DNA of 64,000 nt from Roseomonas gilardii subsp. gilardii (GCF_023078375.1 NZ_CP095554.1:744001-808000); one strand, 5' to 3'; positions 1-8,441 are shown, counted from the stretch's first letter. Notes: a model not told the origin generated them from the letters alone. A program made the numbers and translations.

Positions 1-299
1 GGCTCCAGCAGGGGGCCTTCGCCCTCGGCGAAGCGCAGGGGCTGGCCCAGCGCCCAGGGCACCATCAGGATGTCGCTGAACAGGATGGCGGCATCGAAGC
101 CGTAGCGCCGGAGCGGCTGGAGAGTCACCTCGGTCGCCAGTTCCGGGTTGGTGCAGAGACTCACGAAATCCCCGGCCAGCGCCCGGACCTCCCGGTACTC
201 GGGCAGATAGCGGCCGGCCTGGCGCATCAGCCAGAGCGGCGGCGGCCAGACGGCCTCGCCGGCCAGGGCTCGAAGGAAGGGCTTGTCCGGCATGTCCAT
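1..299 (-). CDS. hemE: Uroporphyrinogen decarboxylase, N-terminal part (cut by window edge)
   Basis: HemE decarboxylates the four acetate side chains of uroporphyrinogen III to give coproporphyrinogen III in cytoplasmic haem synthesis. Only the first ~99 residues lie in the window. They start [15 protein letters not shown] and carry the family signature [16 protein letters not shown], whose arginines contact substrate carboxylates, followed by [11 protein letters not shown]. The ATG at 299 is chosen; a second in-frame ATG lies two codons later. The gene diverges from the PPSR gene across a 315 bp gap with origin-like features, the same neighbourhood as Caulobacter and Rickettsia origins. Identification is secure; the C-terminal part is outside the window. 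Confidence 0.95.
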   Translation of the reverse strand, partial: MDMPDKPFLRALAGEAVWPPPLWLMRQAGRYLPEYREVRALAGDFVSLCTNPELATEVTLQPLRRYGFDAAILFSDILMVPWALGQPLRFAEGEGPLLE

Positions 300-356
300 G
301 GTCCCTTCTCACTCGAAAATAAGAGTCAGAGAAGAGATGAGGTGGTCTGTAGGGCC

Positions 357-365
357 TGTGGATAA
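357..365 (-). promoter_or_regulatory. DnaA box (exact consensus)
   Basis: TGTGGATAA is the exact reverse complement of the consensus DnaA box TTATCCACA. It lies 58 bp upstream of the hemE start, inside the candidate origin. Confidence 0.75.
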
Positions 366-400
366 AGGGGACGCAGGGCATCCACAGACTCATGCCGGAG

Positions 401-409
401 TTTTCCACA
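401..409 (+). promoter_or_regulatory. DnaA box (relaxed consensus)
   Basis: TTTTCCACA fits the relaxed DnaA-box consensus TTWTNCACA. It faces the exact box at 357-365 and abuts the dense GANTC array that begins at 416. Confidence 0.65.
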
Positions 410-614
410 GAGCCTGAGTCGGGGTGACTCGGCGAGTCAGGGCGAGTCGCTGACTCAGTCCCTGAGTCACACCGGGCCTGTGACTCAGCCATCCCGAGTG
501 GGACGGGATGTGACTCGTCATCCCCGACTCTCCCCGCCTATGAGTCAGGGAGGGGAGTTTTCCCCCGGATGCACCATCTTCCCCGCTTTCCTCCACCGTT
601 TCACAGTGGGGCCC

Positions 615-1511
615 ATGTCCACCCGCGCCATCAACCTCCACCTGATTTCCGACAGCACCGGCGAGACGCTGGCCTCCATGGCCCGCGCCACCCTGGCGCG
701 GTTCGAGGACCCCCATTGCATCCAGCACCGCTGGTTCCTGGTCCGGTCCCGCTTCCAGCTCGAACAGGTGCTGGAAGGCATCCAGGCCGAGCCCGGGCCG
801 GTGCTCTTCACCATCGCCGACCGCTCCATCCGGCACAGCCTGGAGGAGTTCTGCGGCCGGCTGGGGGTGCGCAGCCTTTCCGTGCTGGACCAGACGCTGG
901 AGCTCCTCCAGACCGAGATCGGTGAGCATGCGCGGGAGAAGCGGGCCGCCCAGCATGTGCTGGATGCCGACTATTTCCGCCGCATCGACGCCATGCACTA
1001 CGTGCTGGCGCATGATGACGGGCAGGGCACGGCCGGTATCCACGAGGCCGATGTCTGCCTCGTGGGCGTTTCCCGCTCCTCCAAGACCCCGACCTGCTTC
1101 TACCTCGCCAACCGGGGCATCAAGGCCGCCAACGTCCCCATCGTCCCCGGCGCCCCCCTGCCGGAGGAGCTGAACGATCCGCCCTGCCCGGTGATCGGCC
1201 TGACCATCGACGTGCATTCGCTGATCGAGATCCGCCGCCACCGCCTCAAGCTGATCGGCGGGGCCGGGGTGCGGCAGGACAGCACGGATTACGTGGACCA
1301 GGAGGCGGTGAAGGCCGAGATCCTGGCGGCACGCCGGCTCTGCACCTCCCGCGGCTGGCCGGTGATCGACGTCACCCGCCGCTCCATCGAGGAAACCGCG
1401 GCCACGGTGGTGCAGCTCATCGAGGCCTGGCACCTCCGCCGGGCCCGCGCCGCGGCGCCCTACAAGCCACAGGACCCGGCGGCGGAGGTCATGGGCCGGC
1501 CGGCCGGCTGA
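615..1511 (+). CDS. Pyruvate, phosphate dikinase regulatory protein (PPSR, DUF299 family)
   Basis: Proteins of this family are bifunctional ADP-dependent kinase / Pi-dependent pyrophosphorylases that switch pyruvate phosphate dikinase or PEP synthetase off and on by threonine phosphorylation. The 298-residue product begins [18 protein letters not shown], the typical family opening, and carries the P-loop-like stretch [18 protein letters not shown] near residue 155. The ATG at 615 is preferred. The reading frame stays open to 480, but the upstream part translates the GANTC repeats and has no family similarity. It diverges from hemE across the candidate origin, as expected for alphaproteobacteria. 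In relatives maf follows directly; here metX, yeeE and a Na/Pi transporter gene intervene. Confidence 0.93.
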   Translation: MSTRAINLHLISDSTGETLASMARATLARFEDPHCIQHRWFLVRSRFQLEQVLEGIQAEPGPVLFTIADRSIRHSLEEFCGRLGVRSLSVLDQTLELLQTEIGEHAREKRAAQHVLDADYFRRIDAMHYVLAHDDGQGTAGIHEADVCLVGVSRSSKTPTCFYLANRGIKAANVPIVPGAPLPEELNDPPCPVIGLTIDVHSLIEIRRHRLKLIGGAGVRQDSTDYVDQEAVKAEILAARRLCTSRGWPVIDVTRRSIEETAATVVQLIEAWHLRRARAAAPYKPQDPAAEVMGRPAG

Positions 1512-1536
1512 TCGGGTTTCGGGTCACGCTGTCCTT

Positions 1537-1848
1537 GGGGGCAAGGCTCCGCCTCGCCCCCAAACCCCCACTCCGCCAGGACCCTGCGGGCCCTGGACCC
1601 CATTCGTTGGCATTTGCTGTGGCCGGATCGCGCCGGAGAGCCATGCTCTCCGGCGACTGCCAGTGCCGCCAGTGCGGACACGGTGTTGTTTTTCTTTTCG
1701 GGCGCCCCGCCGGTCCACCTGCTCTCAGGGATCAGGCGTCAGGCTGACAGCAGCCACCAGCGCCAGCGAAAGCCCGGGGTCCGGGGACCGGCTTCGGTCC
1801 CCGGCGGAGTGGGGGTCTCGGGGGCGAGGCAGCGCCTTGCCCCCGGGC
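1537..1848 (+). repeat. Dispersed intergenic repeat, family 1, copy A
   Basis: This ~310 bp element fills the gap between the convergent PPSR and metX genes. It has four modules in order: a GC-rich end hairpin, a perfect 11 bp inverted repeat CGCCGGAGAGC with a 3 nt loop (1631-1655), a T-tract reading TTTTTCTTTT about 45 bp later, and a second half ending in a long G/C hairpin built on CGGGGGCGAGGC. Near-identical sequence recurs at 26913-27230 in the same orientation and at 3138-3472 and 17539-17860 inverted. It has no plausible coding capacity and lies entirely between genes. The T-tract suggests a terminator role. Confidence 0.85.
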
Positions 1849-1898
1849 AGGTGGCCATGAAAGCGACATCGAAGTCCGGGCCGCGAAGGCCCTTCGTG

Positions 1899-3053
1899 TC
1901 AGACGCCGAGCTGTTCCGCCGCGCCGCGCAGGAAGCCGCGCAGGGTGTGCCGGAATTCCGGCTCGTCCAGCAGGAAGGCGTCGTGTCCCTTGTCGGAGGC
2001 GATCTCCAGAAAGGAGACATTGGCCGCCGCCTTGTTCAGTGCCCGCACGATCTCGCGCGATTCCTCGGTCGGGAAAAGCCAGTCGGAGGAGAAGGAGGTG
2101 AGGAGGAAGCGCGTCCGCGTGCCCTGGAAGGCCAGGGACAGGTCCCCGCCATGTTCCGCCGAGAGGTCGAAGTAGTCCATCGCCCGGGTGATGGTCAGGT
2201 AGGAATTGGCGTCGAAGCGGCGCACGAAGGTCGAGCCCTGGTGCCGCAGATAGCTTTCCACCTGGAACACGTCCTCCAGGAAGGTCAGCGCCTTGGCGCC
2301 CTGGAGGCGGCGGCCGAACTTCCGGGCCAGCGCGGCCTCGGACAGATAGGTGATGTGGGCCACCATGCGCGCCACGCTCAGGCCGCGCGCCGGGATCCGG
2401 CCATCCTCCCAGTAGCGGCCGCCCTTCCAGTCCGGATCGGAATGGATGGCGGCGCGGCCCACCTCGTCGAAGGCGATGTTCTGCGCCGAATGATGCGCGG
2501 CGGTGGCGATGGCCACGCAGGCGAAGACGCGGTCCGGGAAGGTCGCCGCCCATTCCAGCGCCTGCATCCCACCCATGGAGCCGCCGACCACGGCCAGCAG
2601 GCGCGTGATCCCCAGATGCTCGACCAGCCTGGCCTGCGCCCGCACCATGTCGCGGATGGTGATGACGGGGAAATCCGTGCCCCAGGGCCGGCCGAGCCCG
2701 CGCCCCTCGGCATCCGTCATCTCCTCCCGCGGGCCGGTGGAGCCCATGCAGCCGCCCAGCACATTGGCGCAGATGACGAAGAAGCGGTCCGTGTCGATCG
2801 CATCGCCCGGCCCGACCACGCCCTTCCACCAGCCGTCGCGGCCGGTCACCGGATGCGGCTCGGCCACATACTGGTCGCCAGTCAGGGCATGGCAGATCAG
2901 GATCGCGTTGGAGGCATCGGCGTTCAGCCGGCCATAGGTGCGATAGGCCACCGCCATGGGCGCGATGGTCATGCCGCAATCCAGGGCCAGCCCGTCCGCG
3001 AAGACGGCGCGCTGGTGTTCCACGCTCGGGAGAGGTGCCAGGGTATCGCTCAC
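1899..3053 (-). CDS. metX: Homoserine O-acyltransferase (MetX family)
   Basis: MetX acylates L-homoserine using acetyl- or succinyl-CoA, the first committed step of methionine synthesis. The 384-residue protein is an alpha/beta hydrolase fold enzyme of usual length. The nucleophile serine lies in [13 protein letters not shown] near residue 158, the catalytic aspartate in [10 protein letters not shown] and the histidine in KGHDAFLL near the C-terminus. Sequence inspection cannot decide acetyl versus succinyl specificity; alphaproteobacterial enzymes of both kinds exist. The chosen start is a GTG at 3053 with no clear Shine-Dalgarno sequence, so the first residues are uncertain. Its usual partner metW is not adjacent but lies 4.7 kb away on the other strand. 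Repeat copies A and B flank the gene. Confidence 0.93.
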   Translation of the reverse strand: MSDTLAPLPSVEHQRAVFADGLALDCGMTIAPMAVAYRTYGRLNADASNAILICHALTGDQYVAEPHPVTGRDGWWKGVVGPGDAIDTDRFFVICANVLGGCMGSTGPREEMTDAEGRGLGRPWGTDFPVITIRDMVRAQARLVEHLGITRLLAVVGGSMGGMQALEWAATFPDRVFACVAIATAAHHSAQNIAFDEVGRAAIHSDPDWKGGRYWEDGRIPARGLSVARMVAHITYLSEAALARKFGRRLQGAKALTFLEDVFQVESYLRHQGSTFVRRFDANSYLTITRAMDYFDLSAEHGGDLSLAFQGTRTRFLLTSFSSDWLFPTEESREIVRALNKAAANVSFLEIASDKGHDAFLLDEPEFRHTLRGFLRGAAEQLGV

Positions 3054-3137
3054 GGCCGATGGATTAGACCAGATCGAGGGATCACGAAATGGAGGCCGGT
3101 GCCCATCGCGGAAATGGGCGGTGTGACGCTTCGTGGC

Positions 3138-3472
3138 CGGCCCCGGGGGAGAGGCGCCGCCTCTCCCGCCGGACTCCCACTCCGCCCATGACCATGATCA
3201 GGACCGGAGCCGGTCCCCGGACCCCGGGCTTTCGCTGGCTCCGGTGGTGGGCGCTGTTTCCCGGCCCGGTCCCTGGGCGCAGGTGGACCGGCGGGGCGCC
3301 CGAAAAGAAAAACAACACCGTGTCCGCACTGGCGGCACTGGCAGTCGCCGGAGAGCCAAGCTCTCCGGCGCGATCCGGCCACAGCAAATGCCAACGAATG
3401 GGGTCCAGGGCGCGCAGCGTCCTGGCGGAAAAGGGGGTCCGGGGGAAAAGGCGGAGCCTTGTCCCCCGGGGC
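3138..3472 (-). repeat. Dispersed intergenic repeat, family 1, copy B (inverted relative to A)
   Basis: This ~335 bp copy lies between the metX start and the yeeE stop. It is the reverse complement of copies A and D: the A-tract AAAAGAAAAAC comes before the hairpin at 3346-3370, and the G/C-rich end GGGGGAAAAGGCGGAGCC lies at the right. Because it sits just past the yeeE stop codon it could terminate yeeE transcription, with the tract read as T on the minus strand. Confidence 0.85.
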
Positions 3473-3493
3473 CAGCCAGGAAGCGCCTGCCTT

Positions 3494-4714
3494 TCAGCAC
3501 CCGGTGAGACGTGGTGTCCGCTCGACCTCCAGCCCGAAGAGGGGCCGCAGGCGGGTGCCGAGGATGTTTCCGGCGAAGGCGGCCGCGAGCCAGACCCAGC
3601 CATGGAGGCTGCCGGAGGCGATGCCGGAGAAATAGGCGCCGATGTTGCAGCCATAGGCGAGGCGCGCGCCATAGCCGAGCAGCAGCCCGCCCAGGATCGC
3701 CGCCAGGGCGGAGCGCAGCGGCACGCGCCAGACGGGGGCGAAGCGGCCGGCCAGGGCGGCCGCGAGCAGGGCGCCCAGGATGATGCCGAAATCCATCACC
3801 GAGGTGACATCGGCCAGCACGCTGCCGTGCAACTGCGCCTGGGCGGCGGGCGTGGACCAGAAGGGCCAGGCATCGACATCGAAGCCCAGGGCGAGCGCCG
3901 CCTTGGAGCCCCAGAGCGCGAAGGCCGAGGTGATGCCCCAGGGCCGCCCGGCCAGGGCCAGCGTGGCGAAGTTCAGCAGGGCCAGGGCCACCGCCCCCGC
4001 CAGCAGGGGCCAGGGGCCGCGGGTGAAGCGGGCCAGTCCCTGGCGCGGCGAGGCCGGACGGGCGGCCAGGACGCCGTGGCGCCGCCGCTCCAGCACCACG
4101 GTCACGGCGGCGATGACGGCGAAGGCCGCGAGCTGCACCGCCATGGCGGCCCAGGGGCCCCAGAGCTGGACGATGGAGAGGCGCGGCAGGCTGGGCAGCG
4201 CCGCCCACCAGTGGAGATGCGCCGCGCCGATCGCGGAGCCGGCGATGAAGGCCGCCAGGGTGATCAGCATGCGCGTGGAGCCGCCGCCCACCGTGTAGAG
4301 CGTGCCGGAGGCGCAGCCGCCCCCCATCTGCATGCCGATGCCGAAGAGGAAGGCGCCCACCACCACCGAGGTGCCGGCTGGCGAGACGAGCCCGGTGACC
4401 GGCTGGCCGAACAGGCTGCCGGAGGCCAGGACGGGGAAGAACAGCACCGTCGCCAGGGCCAGCATGACCATCTGGGCACGCAGCCCCTCGCCACGCCGGT
4501 CGGCGATGAAGACCCGCCAGGCGGAGGTGAAGCCGAAGGCGGCATGGTAGAGCACCAGCCCCATCGCGGCGCCCAGCAGGTAGAGCAGGGCCTGGTAGGG
4601 GCTGACGGCCTGTCCGATCACCAGGGCACCGAGGATCAGCGCGGCGCCGGCGAGGAGGGCGGCCGGCCTCTGGATGCCAAGGGCGGCGGGGGAGGCCAGG
4701 GTCGTGGCGGACAT
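3494..4714 (-). CDS. YeeE/YedE (TsuA-type) thiosulfate/sulfur-compound membrane transporter
   Basis: Members of this family import thiosulfate or related sulfur compounds across the inner membrane. The 406-residue protein has many hydrophobic segments and the two hallmark cysteine loops, GGGCASGTLYTVGGGS near residue 136 and GYGARLAYGCNIGAYFSG near residue 355, corresponding to the conserved cysteines that relay thiosulfate in TsuA. Length fits the full two-repeat form rather than the split half-size form. The ATG at 4714 is used. It lies near metX (methionine synthesis), so a sulfur-supply role is a reasonable inference, but a repeat copy separates the two and no operon is evident. Confidence 0.9.
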   Translation of the reverse strand: MSATTLASPAALGIQRPAALLAGAALILGALVIGQAVSPYQALLYLLGAAMGLVLYHAAFGFTSAWRVFIADRRGEGLRAQMVMLALATVLFFPVLASGSLFGQPVTGLVSPAGTSVVVGAFLFGIGMQMGGGCASGTLYTVGGGSTRMLITLAAFIAGSAIGAAHLHWWAALPSLPRLSIVQLWGPWAAMAVQLAAFAVIAAVTVVLERRRHGVLAARPASPRQGLARFTRGPWPLLAGAVALALLNFATLALAGRPWGITSAFALWGSKAALALGFDVDAWPFWSTPAAQAQLHGSVLADVTSVMDFGIILGALLAAALAGRFAPVWRVPLRSALAAILGGLLLGYGARLAYGCNIGAYFSGIASGSLHGWVWLAAAFAGNILGTRLRPLFGLEVERTPRLTGC

Positions 4715-4876
4715 TCGGGAGTTCCGCGAAATGGGGGCGTCGAACCACCCAAGAACGTGCCTGAATGGTACTTTCCGCCATATAAGCGAAGCAAAAGCGT
4801 GGTTCCACGCCGTTCCGGCCCGCGCGGGACATGAGAGATGCGCGGAGCACGCGACGCGGCCGGTCCGGCCGCGCGC

Positions 4877-6520
4877 CTATTCCGCCACCACCGGCGGGGC
4901 GCGGAGCCGGGTGGAACGCAGCTCGCCCTGACGTTCCAGCAGCGGATAGGCGATGCCGGCCAGATGCGCGCCGATGCGCTTGAGGTCGCGCGTCACGTCC
5001 AGCACCAGGCTCGCCGCGGCGGAACCCGTGGGGCTGGTTTCCACGAGATGGTCCGTCGCCTCCCGCTCCGCCGAGCGCCAGGCCTCCTTCTCCCGCACCA
5101 GTTGGCGCGCCGCTTCCGTATCCTCCAGCATGAAGACCGCGACGGCGAGGCGGAGCTGCGCCAGCAGGCGGTCGTTCTGCTGTTCCAGCACCTGCAGGTC
5201 CTCCGGCGAGAGCGGGATGCCACGGCGGGCCCGGCGGGCGGCGTGCTTGGACAGGTTGCGCGAGACGGCGTCGCCCGCATGTTCCAGCGAGATGGCGAAG
5301 GCCCGGATCTCGGCGAGGCGCCGGGCCTCCGTCTCCGGCAGGTCCTCCTGCGGCAGGCGGCTCAGATAGGCGTGGATGGCGCCGTGCAGCCGGTCCAGCA
5401 CATCGTCCAGCCGCCCCACCGCCCGGGCCTCGTCCCGGTCGGCGCGGCGCAGCGCCTCGCCGGAATCGCGCAGCATGGTTTCCAGCGTGTCGGCCATGCG
5501 CAGCACCTCCCGCGACGCATTGGCCAGGGCGACGGACGGCGTGGCGAGCGCCCCTTCGTCGAGGTAGCGCGGCGCGCTGGGGTTGCGCTCCGGCGGCAGG
5601 TCCGGGAGCAGCCGGCGCAGCAGCTTCGACAGCGGGTCCAGCAGCGGCAGGAACAGCACCGCCATCACGAGGTTGAAGCCGAGATGCGCATCCGCCACCA
5701 GCCGGCCCGGCGCGGCGGAGAGCAGGGCGGTGACCTGTGGCAGCAGCGCCAGCACCAGGGCCGCCCCGGCGAGGCGGTTCAGCAGGTTGCCCACCGGCAG
5801 GCGCAGGCCGGCGGGGTCCGTCCCGCCGCCCCGCGCGCCATGGCGCGCGGCCAGGAGCGGCGGCACCGCCCCGCCCAGATTGGCGCCGGCGACCATGGCC
5901 ACCGCCGTTCCGGCCCCGATGACGCCGGTGGAGGCGAGCGAGCCCACCAGCAGCACGGCGGCCAGCGAGGAATGCGTCGCCCAGGCCAGGAGCGCGGCCA
6001 GCAGGGCGGCGGCGGGCGGGGCGCCCTCCAGCAGGTGCAGGAGCTGGCGCAGGCCTACCGAATGTTCCACCGGCTGCATGGAGGAGAGCAGCAGGAACAG
6101 GGCGCAGAGCATCAGGCCGAGCCCGATCGCGGCCCGGCCGAGATCGCGGGTGCGCGCCTTCTTGCCGCGCCTGAATGCCATCCAGCCGAGCAGGATGACC
6201 AGTGGGAAGACAGGGCGGAGATCGAAGGACAGAACCTGCGCGATCAGCGCCGTGCCGACATTGGCCCCCAGCATGGCGCCCAGCGCCGGCACCAGCCCCA
6301 GCGCCCCGGCGGCGTGCAGCCCGCCCACCATCAGCCCCGCGGCGGTGGAGGATTGCAGTGCGGTGGTGGCGAGCAGCCCGGCGGCGAAGGCCCGCCAGCG
6401 GTCTCCCAGGGCGCGGCCCAGTCCTTCGCGGAGCTGGGCACCATAGGCGCGATCGATCCCCCGCTGCACGAGGCTCAGCCCATAGAGCAGGAGGGCCGCC
6501 TCGCCGGCGAGCTGGATCAT
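4877..6520 (-). CDS. Na/Pi cotransporter family protein with C-terminal PhoU-like domain
   Basis: This is a predicted sodium-dependent phosphate transporter of the NptA/YjbB type. The membrane part (about residues 1-320) has the two family repeats, the first marked by ALQSSTAAG and the second by WATHSSLAAVLL. A helical, charged PhoU-like domain follows (about residues 350-545). Homologues begin a few residues before a GLALLLWG-like segment, which fits the ATG at 6520 (547 residues). A TTG six codons upstream at 6538 is possible but gains no family similarity. The gene stands alone: the yeeE start is 163 bp downstream of its stop and maf is upstream. Confidence 0.9.
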   Translation of the reverse strand: MIQLAGEAALLLYGLSLVQRGIDRAYGAQLREGLGRALGDRWRAFAAGLLATTALQSSTAAGLMVGGLHAAGALGLVPALGAMLGANVGTALIAQVLSFDLRPVFPLVILLGWMAFRRGKKARTRDLGRAAIGLGLMLCALFLLLSSMQPVEHSVGLRQLLHLLEGAPPAAALLAALLAWATHSSLAAVLLVGSLASTGVIGAGTAVAMVAGANLGGAVPPLLAARHGARGGGTDPAGLRLPVGNLLNRLAGAALVLALLPQVTALLSAAPGRLVADAHLGFNLVMAVLFLPLLDPLSKLLRRLLPDLPPERNPSAPRYLDEGALATPSVALANASREVLRMADTLETMLRDSGEALRRADRDEARAVGRLDDVLDRLHGAIHAYLSRLPQEDLPETEARRLAEIRAFAISLEHAGDAVSRNLSKHAARRARRGIPLSPEDLQVLEQQNDRLLAQLRLAVAVFMLEDTEAARQLVREKEAWRSAEREATDHLVETSPTGSAAASLVLDVTRDLKRIGAHLAGIAYPLLERQGELRSTRLRAPPVVAE

Positions 6521-6667
6521 CAGGCTCAGTCCGTACAATCCCTGTCTTTCACCTCCCTGGCTCTCGGGGCCGGGGGACGCATCGTCTCACGGCGCAAGAT
6601 GACAGAACGATGACAGGAGGGGGCCGGGTTTCCAACCCGGGCCGCAGGACCGTCCCGGGAGGGTGCT

Positions 6668-7306
6668 TTAGCGCCCCAGCACGCCGTGCTGCCGGAGGAA
6701 GTCGAGCAGGGGCAGGAGCGGCAGGCCGAGGATGGCGCTGTGCTCGCCCTCCACCTTGCGGAAGAGCTGGATGCCCGGCCCTTCGAGCCGGTAGGCGCCG
6801 ACCGAGGCCATGGCCTGTGCCCCTTCCTCCGCCACATAGGCATCGAGGAAGGCGTCCGAGAAATCCCGCATGGTCAGGCGCGGCACGGCCAGGTGCTGCC
6901 AGATCCGGACCCCGTTGCGCCAGCACAGCACCGCCGTGTGCAGCCGGTGCTCGCGGTTCCGCAGCGTTTCCAGATGGGTGCGGACCTCGCCCAGGCCGCG
7001 CGGCTTGTCGAACCAGCGCTCCCCTTCCTCCGTCCGGCAGGTGAGGAGCTGGTCGCCGCCGATCACCAGCACGTCCGGCGCACCCTGCCGCGCCAGCCTC
7101 TCGGCGACGCGGCGGGCCTTGGCCTCGGCCAGCAGCATCGCCGCCTCGCCGGGCGGGATGCCCTCGGCTTGGCAGCTCAGCTTGATGCTTTCCTCGTCCA
7201 CGGCGGCGGCCACCGCCTCGAAGCGCAGCCCGGCCGCCCGCAGCAGGGCGGTGCGGGAGGCCGAGGCGCTGGCCAGGACGATGGCGGGGTTCTCGGTCTG
7301 GATCAA
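6668..7306 (-). CDS. maf: Maf family nucleoside triphosphate pyrophosphatase
   Basis: Maf proteins hydrolyse non-canonical or pyrimidine nucleoside triphosphates to monophosphates and are linked to septum inhibition. The 212-residue product opens with IVLASASASRTALLRAAGL, the family's substrate-binding signature, and carries the conserved VIGGDQLLTC stretch (usually GADT or GGDQ) with its catalytic aspartate. No ATG fits the start. A TTG at 7306 is chosen because it overlaps the stop of the upstream Pro-rich ORF as TTGA and is followed by IQTENPAIVL. Maf usually lies next to the PPSR gene by the origin; here it is 5 kb away. Confidence 0.9.
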   Translation of the reverse strand: MIQTENPAIVLASASASRTALLRAAGLRFEAVAAAVDEESIKLSCQAEGIPPGEAAMLLAEAKARRVAERLARQGAPDVLVIGGDQLLTCRTEEGERWFDKPRGLGEVRTHLETLRNREHRLHTAVLCWRNGVRIWQHLAVPRLTMRDFSDAFLDAYVAEEGAQAMASVGAYRLEGPGIQLFRKVEGEHSAILGLPLLPLLDFLRQHGVLGR

Positions 7307-7569
7307 AGGCGTGCCGTGGGGTTGACGCTGGGAGGGATAGGCGATGGCGAGGGCGGCGTCACCTCCGGCGGTGCGCCCGGGGCGATCTCGGGCGCGGTGT
7401 CCGGCGTGATCTCCGGCACACCCGGTCCCGGTCCTGGTCCCGGCCCCGGCGTTGGCGGCGCCGAGGGCGGCGTGGCGGGGGGCTGCGGCACCTCCGGCGT
7501 GGCGGGCGGGGCGGACGGGTTGTCCGGAGTGGCCGGGCTCGGCTGGTTCGGCGTGATCGGGTCGGACAT
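7303..7569 (-). CDS. Small proline-rich protein coupled to maf
   Basis: An 88-residue ORF begins MSDPITPNQPSPATPDNPSAP and is dominated by Pro, Ala, Gly and Thr, including a (GP)n run near the middle. It has no recognisable domain, no signal peptide and no membrane segment, so it is probably disordered. Its TGA overlaps the TTG start of maf by four bases (TTGA), which suggests translational coupling and supports both gene calls. I do not recognise its function. Low-complexity composition means a spurious ORF cannot be excluded, although the coupling argues against it. Confidence 0.55.
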   Translation of the reverse strand: MSDPITPNQPSPATPDNPSAPPATPEVPQPPATPPSAPPTPGPGPGPGPGVPEITPDTAPEIAPGAPPEVTPPSPSPIPPSVNPTARL

Positions 7570-7784
7570 CGGCCGTTTCCTTTCGCTGTCGGGTCCGCGC
7601 CCGCCTCGGCATGGCGCGTCCCGGAAAGAACGGCGCGGATGGGCAAAAGCTCCAGGCGCGCCGAGCTTCCCCGATGCCGGGCCGGGGGCCGGGACCCGTG
7701 TTCCGGCATGTGACTCCGGCCCCGATCTGCCCTACATCCGGTCCCGATCCGTCTTCCGCGATCTGGTTTCTGGGATGGGACGCC

Positions 7785-8441
7785 TTGCCCGATAACGTGC
7801 CGCCGGTCCGCTTCGTCGCCAAGAACATGCGCCTCGACCTGCGCCTGATCGCGGAGATGATCCCGGAGGGTGCCAGGGTCCTCGATATCGGCTGCGGCGA
7901 CGGCGCGCTGCTCGACCATCTGACGCGCGAGAAGCGGGCGGATGCGCGCGGCATCGAGATCGACATGGCCGAGGTGGCGCGGGCGGTGGGGCAGGGCCTC
8001 GCCGTGATCCATGGCGACGCGGATACCGACCTCGCCTTCTATCCCGACCGGGCCTTCGACTATGTGGTGCTGTCCCGCACCTTCCAGGCGGTGGAACGGC
8101 CGCGCGAGGTGCTGGCGCAGATGCTGCGCATCGGCAGCCGCGCCGTGGTCTCCTTCCCCAATTTCGGGCACTGGCTGCTGCGCTGGAAGCTGCTGGTCAC
8201 CGGCCGGATGCCGGATACCGAGACCTGGAACCGGCCCTGGTACGAGACGCCGAACATCCACCCCTGCACCATGCTGGACTTCATCGCCCTTTGCGAGATG
8301 GAGGGCTATATCGTGGAGCAGTGGCTGGCGGTGGACGAGCACGGGCTCCAGGCACCCTGGCGGCGCAGCCTGCGGCTGGCGAACCTGTTCGGCGAGCAGG
8401 CGCTCTTCGTGCTGCGCCGGGCGGACACGCCGCCCCGGTAA
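7785..8441 (+). CDS. metW: Methionine biosynthesis protein MetW (class I methyltransferase fold)
   Basis: MetW is a small methyltransferase-like protein normally paired with MetX. It is required with MetX for homoserine acylation in several proteobacteria. The SAM-binding motif VLDIGCGDGALLDHL lies near residue 32. Family marks include RGIEIDMAEV, DYVVLSRTFQAVERP and SFPNFGHWLLR. The chosen TTG start at 7785 follows a GGGATGGGA ribosome-binding site; a GTG at 7797 is an alternative. Longer starts back to 7611 would add unrelated residues. The gene is divergent from the Pro-rich/maf pair and separated from metX by 4.7 kb, whereas most alphaproteobacteria have metX-metW side by side. Confidence 0.92.
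   Translation: MPDNVPPVRFVAKNMRLDLRLIAEMIPEGARVLDIGCGDGALLDHLTREKRADARGIEIDMAEVARAVGQGLAVIHGDADTDLAFYPDRAFDYVVLSRTFQAVERPREVLAQMLRIGSRAVVSFPNFGHWLLRWKLLVTGRMPDTETWNRPWYETPNIHPCTMLDFIALCEMEGYIVEQWLAVDEHGLQAPWRRSLRLANLFGEQALFVLRRADTPPR

Larger units (their letters stand above)
323..546. promoter_or_regulatory. Cluster of 12 GANTC (CcrM-type methylation) sites
   Basis: GAGTC or GACTC occurs at 323, 387, 416, 426, 434, 444, 452, 464, 482, 512, 526 and 542. In the dense core from 416 to 464 the spacing is 8 to 12 bp. GANTC is the target of the alphaproteobacterial cell-cycle methyltransferase CcrM, so hemimethylation of this block could mark newly replicated origin DNA. The core also reads as a tandem array of short inverted TGACTC/GAGTCA units, so protein binding to the repeats is another possibility. 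Confidence 0.8.
300..614. other. oriC: Candidate chromosomal replication origin (oriC) between hemE and the PPSR gene
   Basis: This gap between divergent hemE and PPSR genes holds an exact DnaA box in reverse orientation (TGTGGATAA at 357-365), a box matching the relaxed consensus TTWTNCACA (TTTTCCACA at 401-409), a weaker box-like site around 379-386, and twelve GANTC sites between 323 and 546. The stretch 308-342 is A-rich for this GC-rich DNA and could help unwinding. In Caulobacter and Rickettsia the origin lies beside hemE, and parAB/rsmG/mnmG genes usually lie close to alphaproteobacterial origins, as they do here at 34-38 kb. Function is inferred from motifs and context only; no CtrA-type TTAA-N7-TTAA site was seen. 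Confidence 0.75.

Noticed and set aside
480-614. Upstream in-frame ATG at 480 extending the PPSR protein by 45 residues
   Set aside because: The extension only translates GANTC repeat DNA and has no family similarity; the ATG at 615 gives the usual family N-terminus.
1614-3394. Several ORFs sharing the peptide LFFFSGAPPVHL (also at 17.5 and 27 kb)
   Set aside because: They are translations of the dispersed repeat family 1 in different frames; repetition is at DNA level and the ORFs are not conserved proteins.
3089-4834. Long 581-codon plus-strand ORF
   Set aside because: It is antisense to the yeeE gene and the repeat; its composition is the low-complexity Gly/Arg/Gln type seen for shadow frames in very GC-rich DNA.
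4838-6613. Long 591-codon plus-strand ORF opposite the Na/Pi transporter
   Set aside because: Gln/Arg/Gly-rich antisense shadow; the minus-strand transporter has full family motifs.
7303-7570. (GP)n run as a simple repeat only
   Set aside because: The start, length and four-base overlap with maf make a coding explanation more likely than a plain repeat, so it is listed as a CDS with modest confidence.
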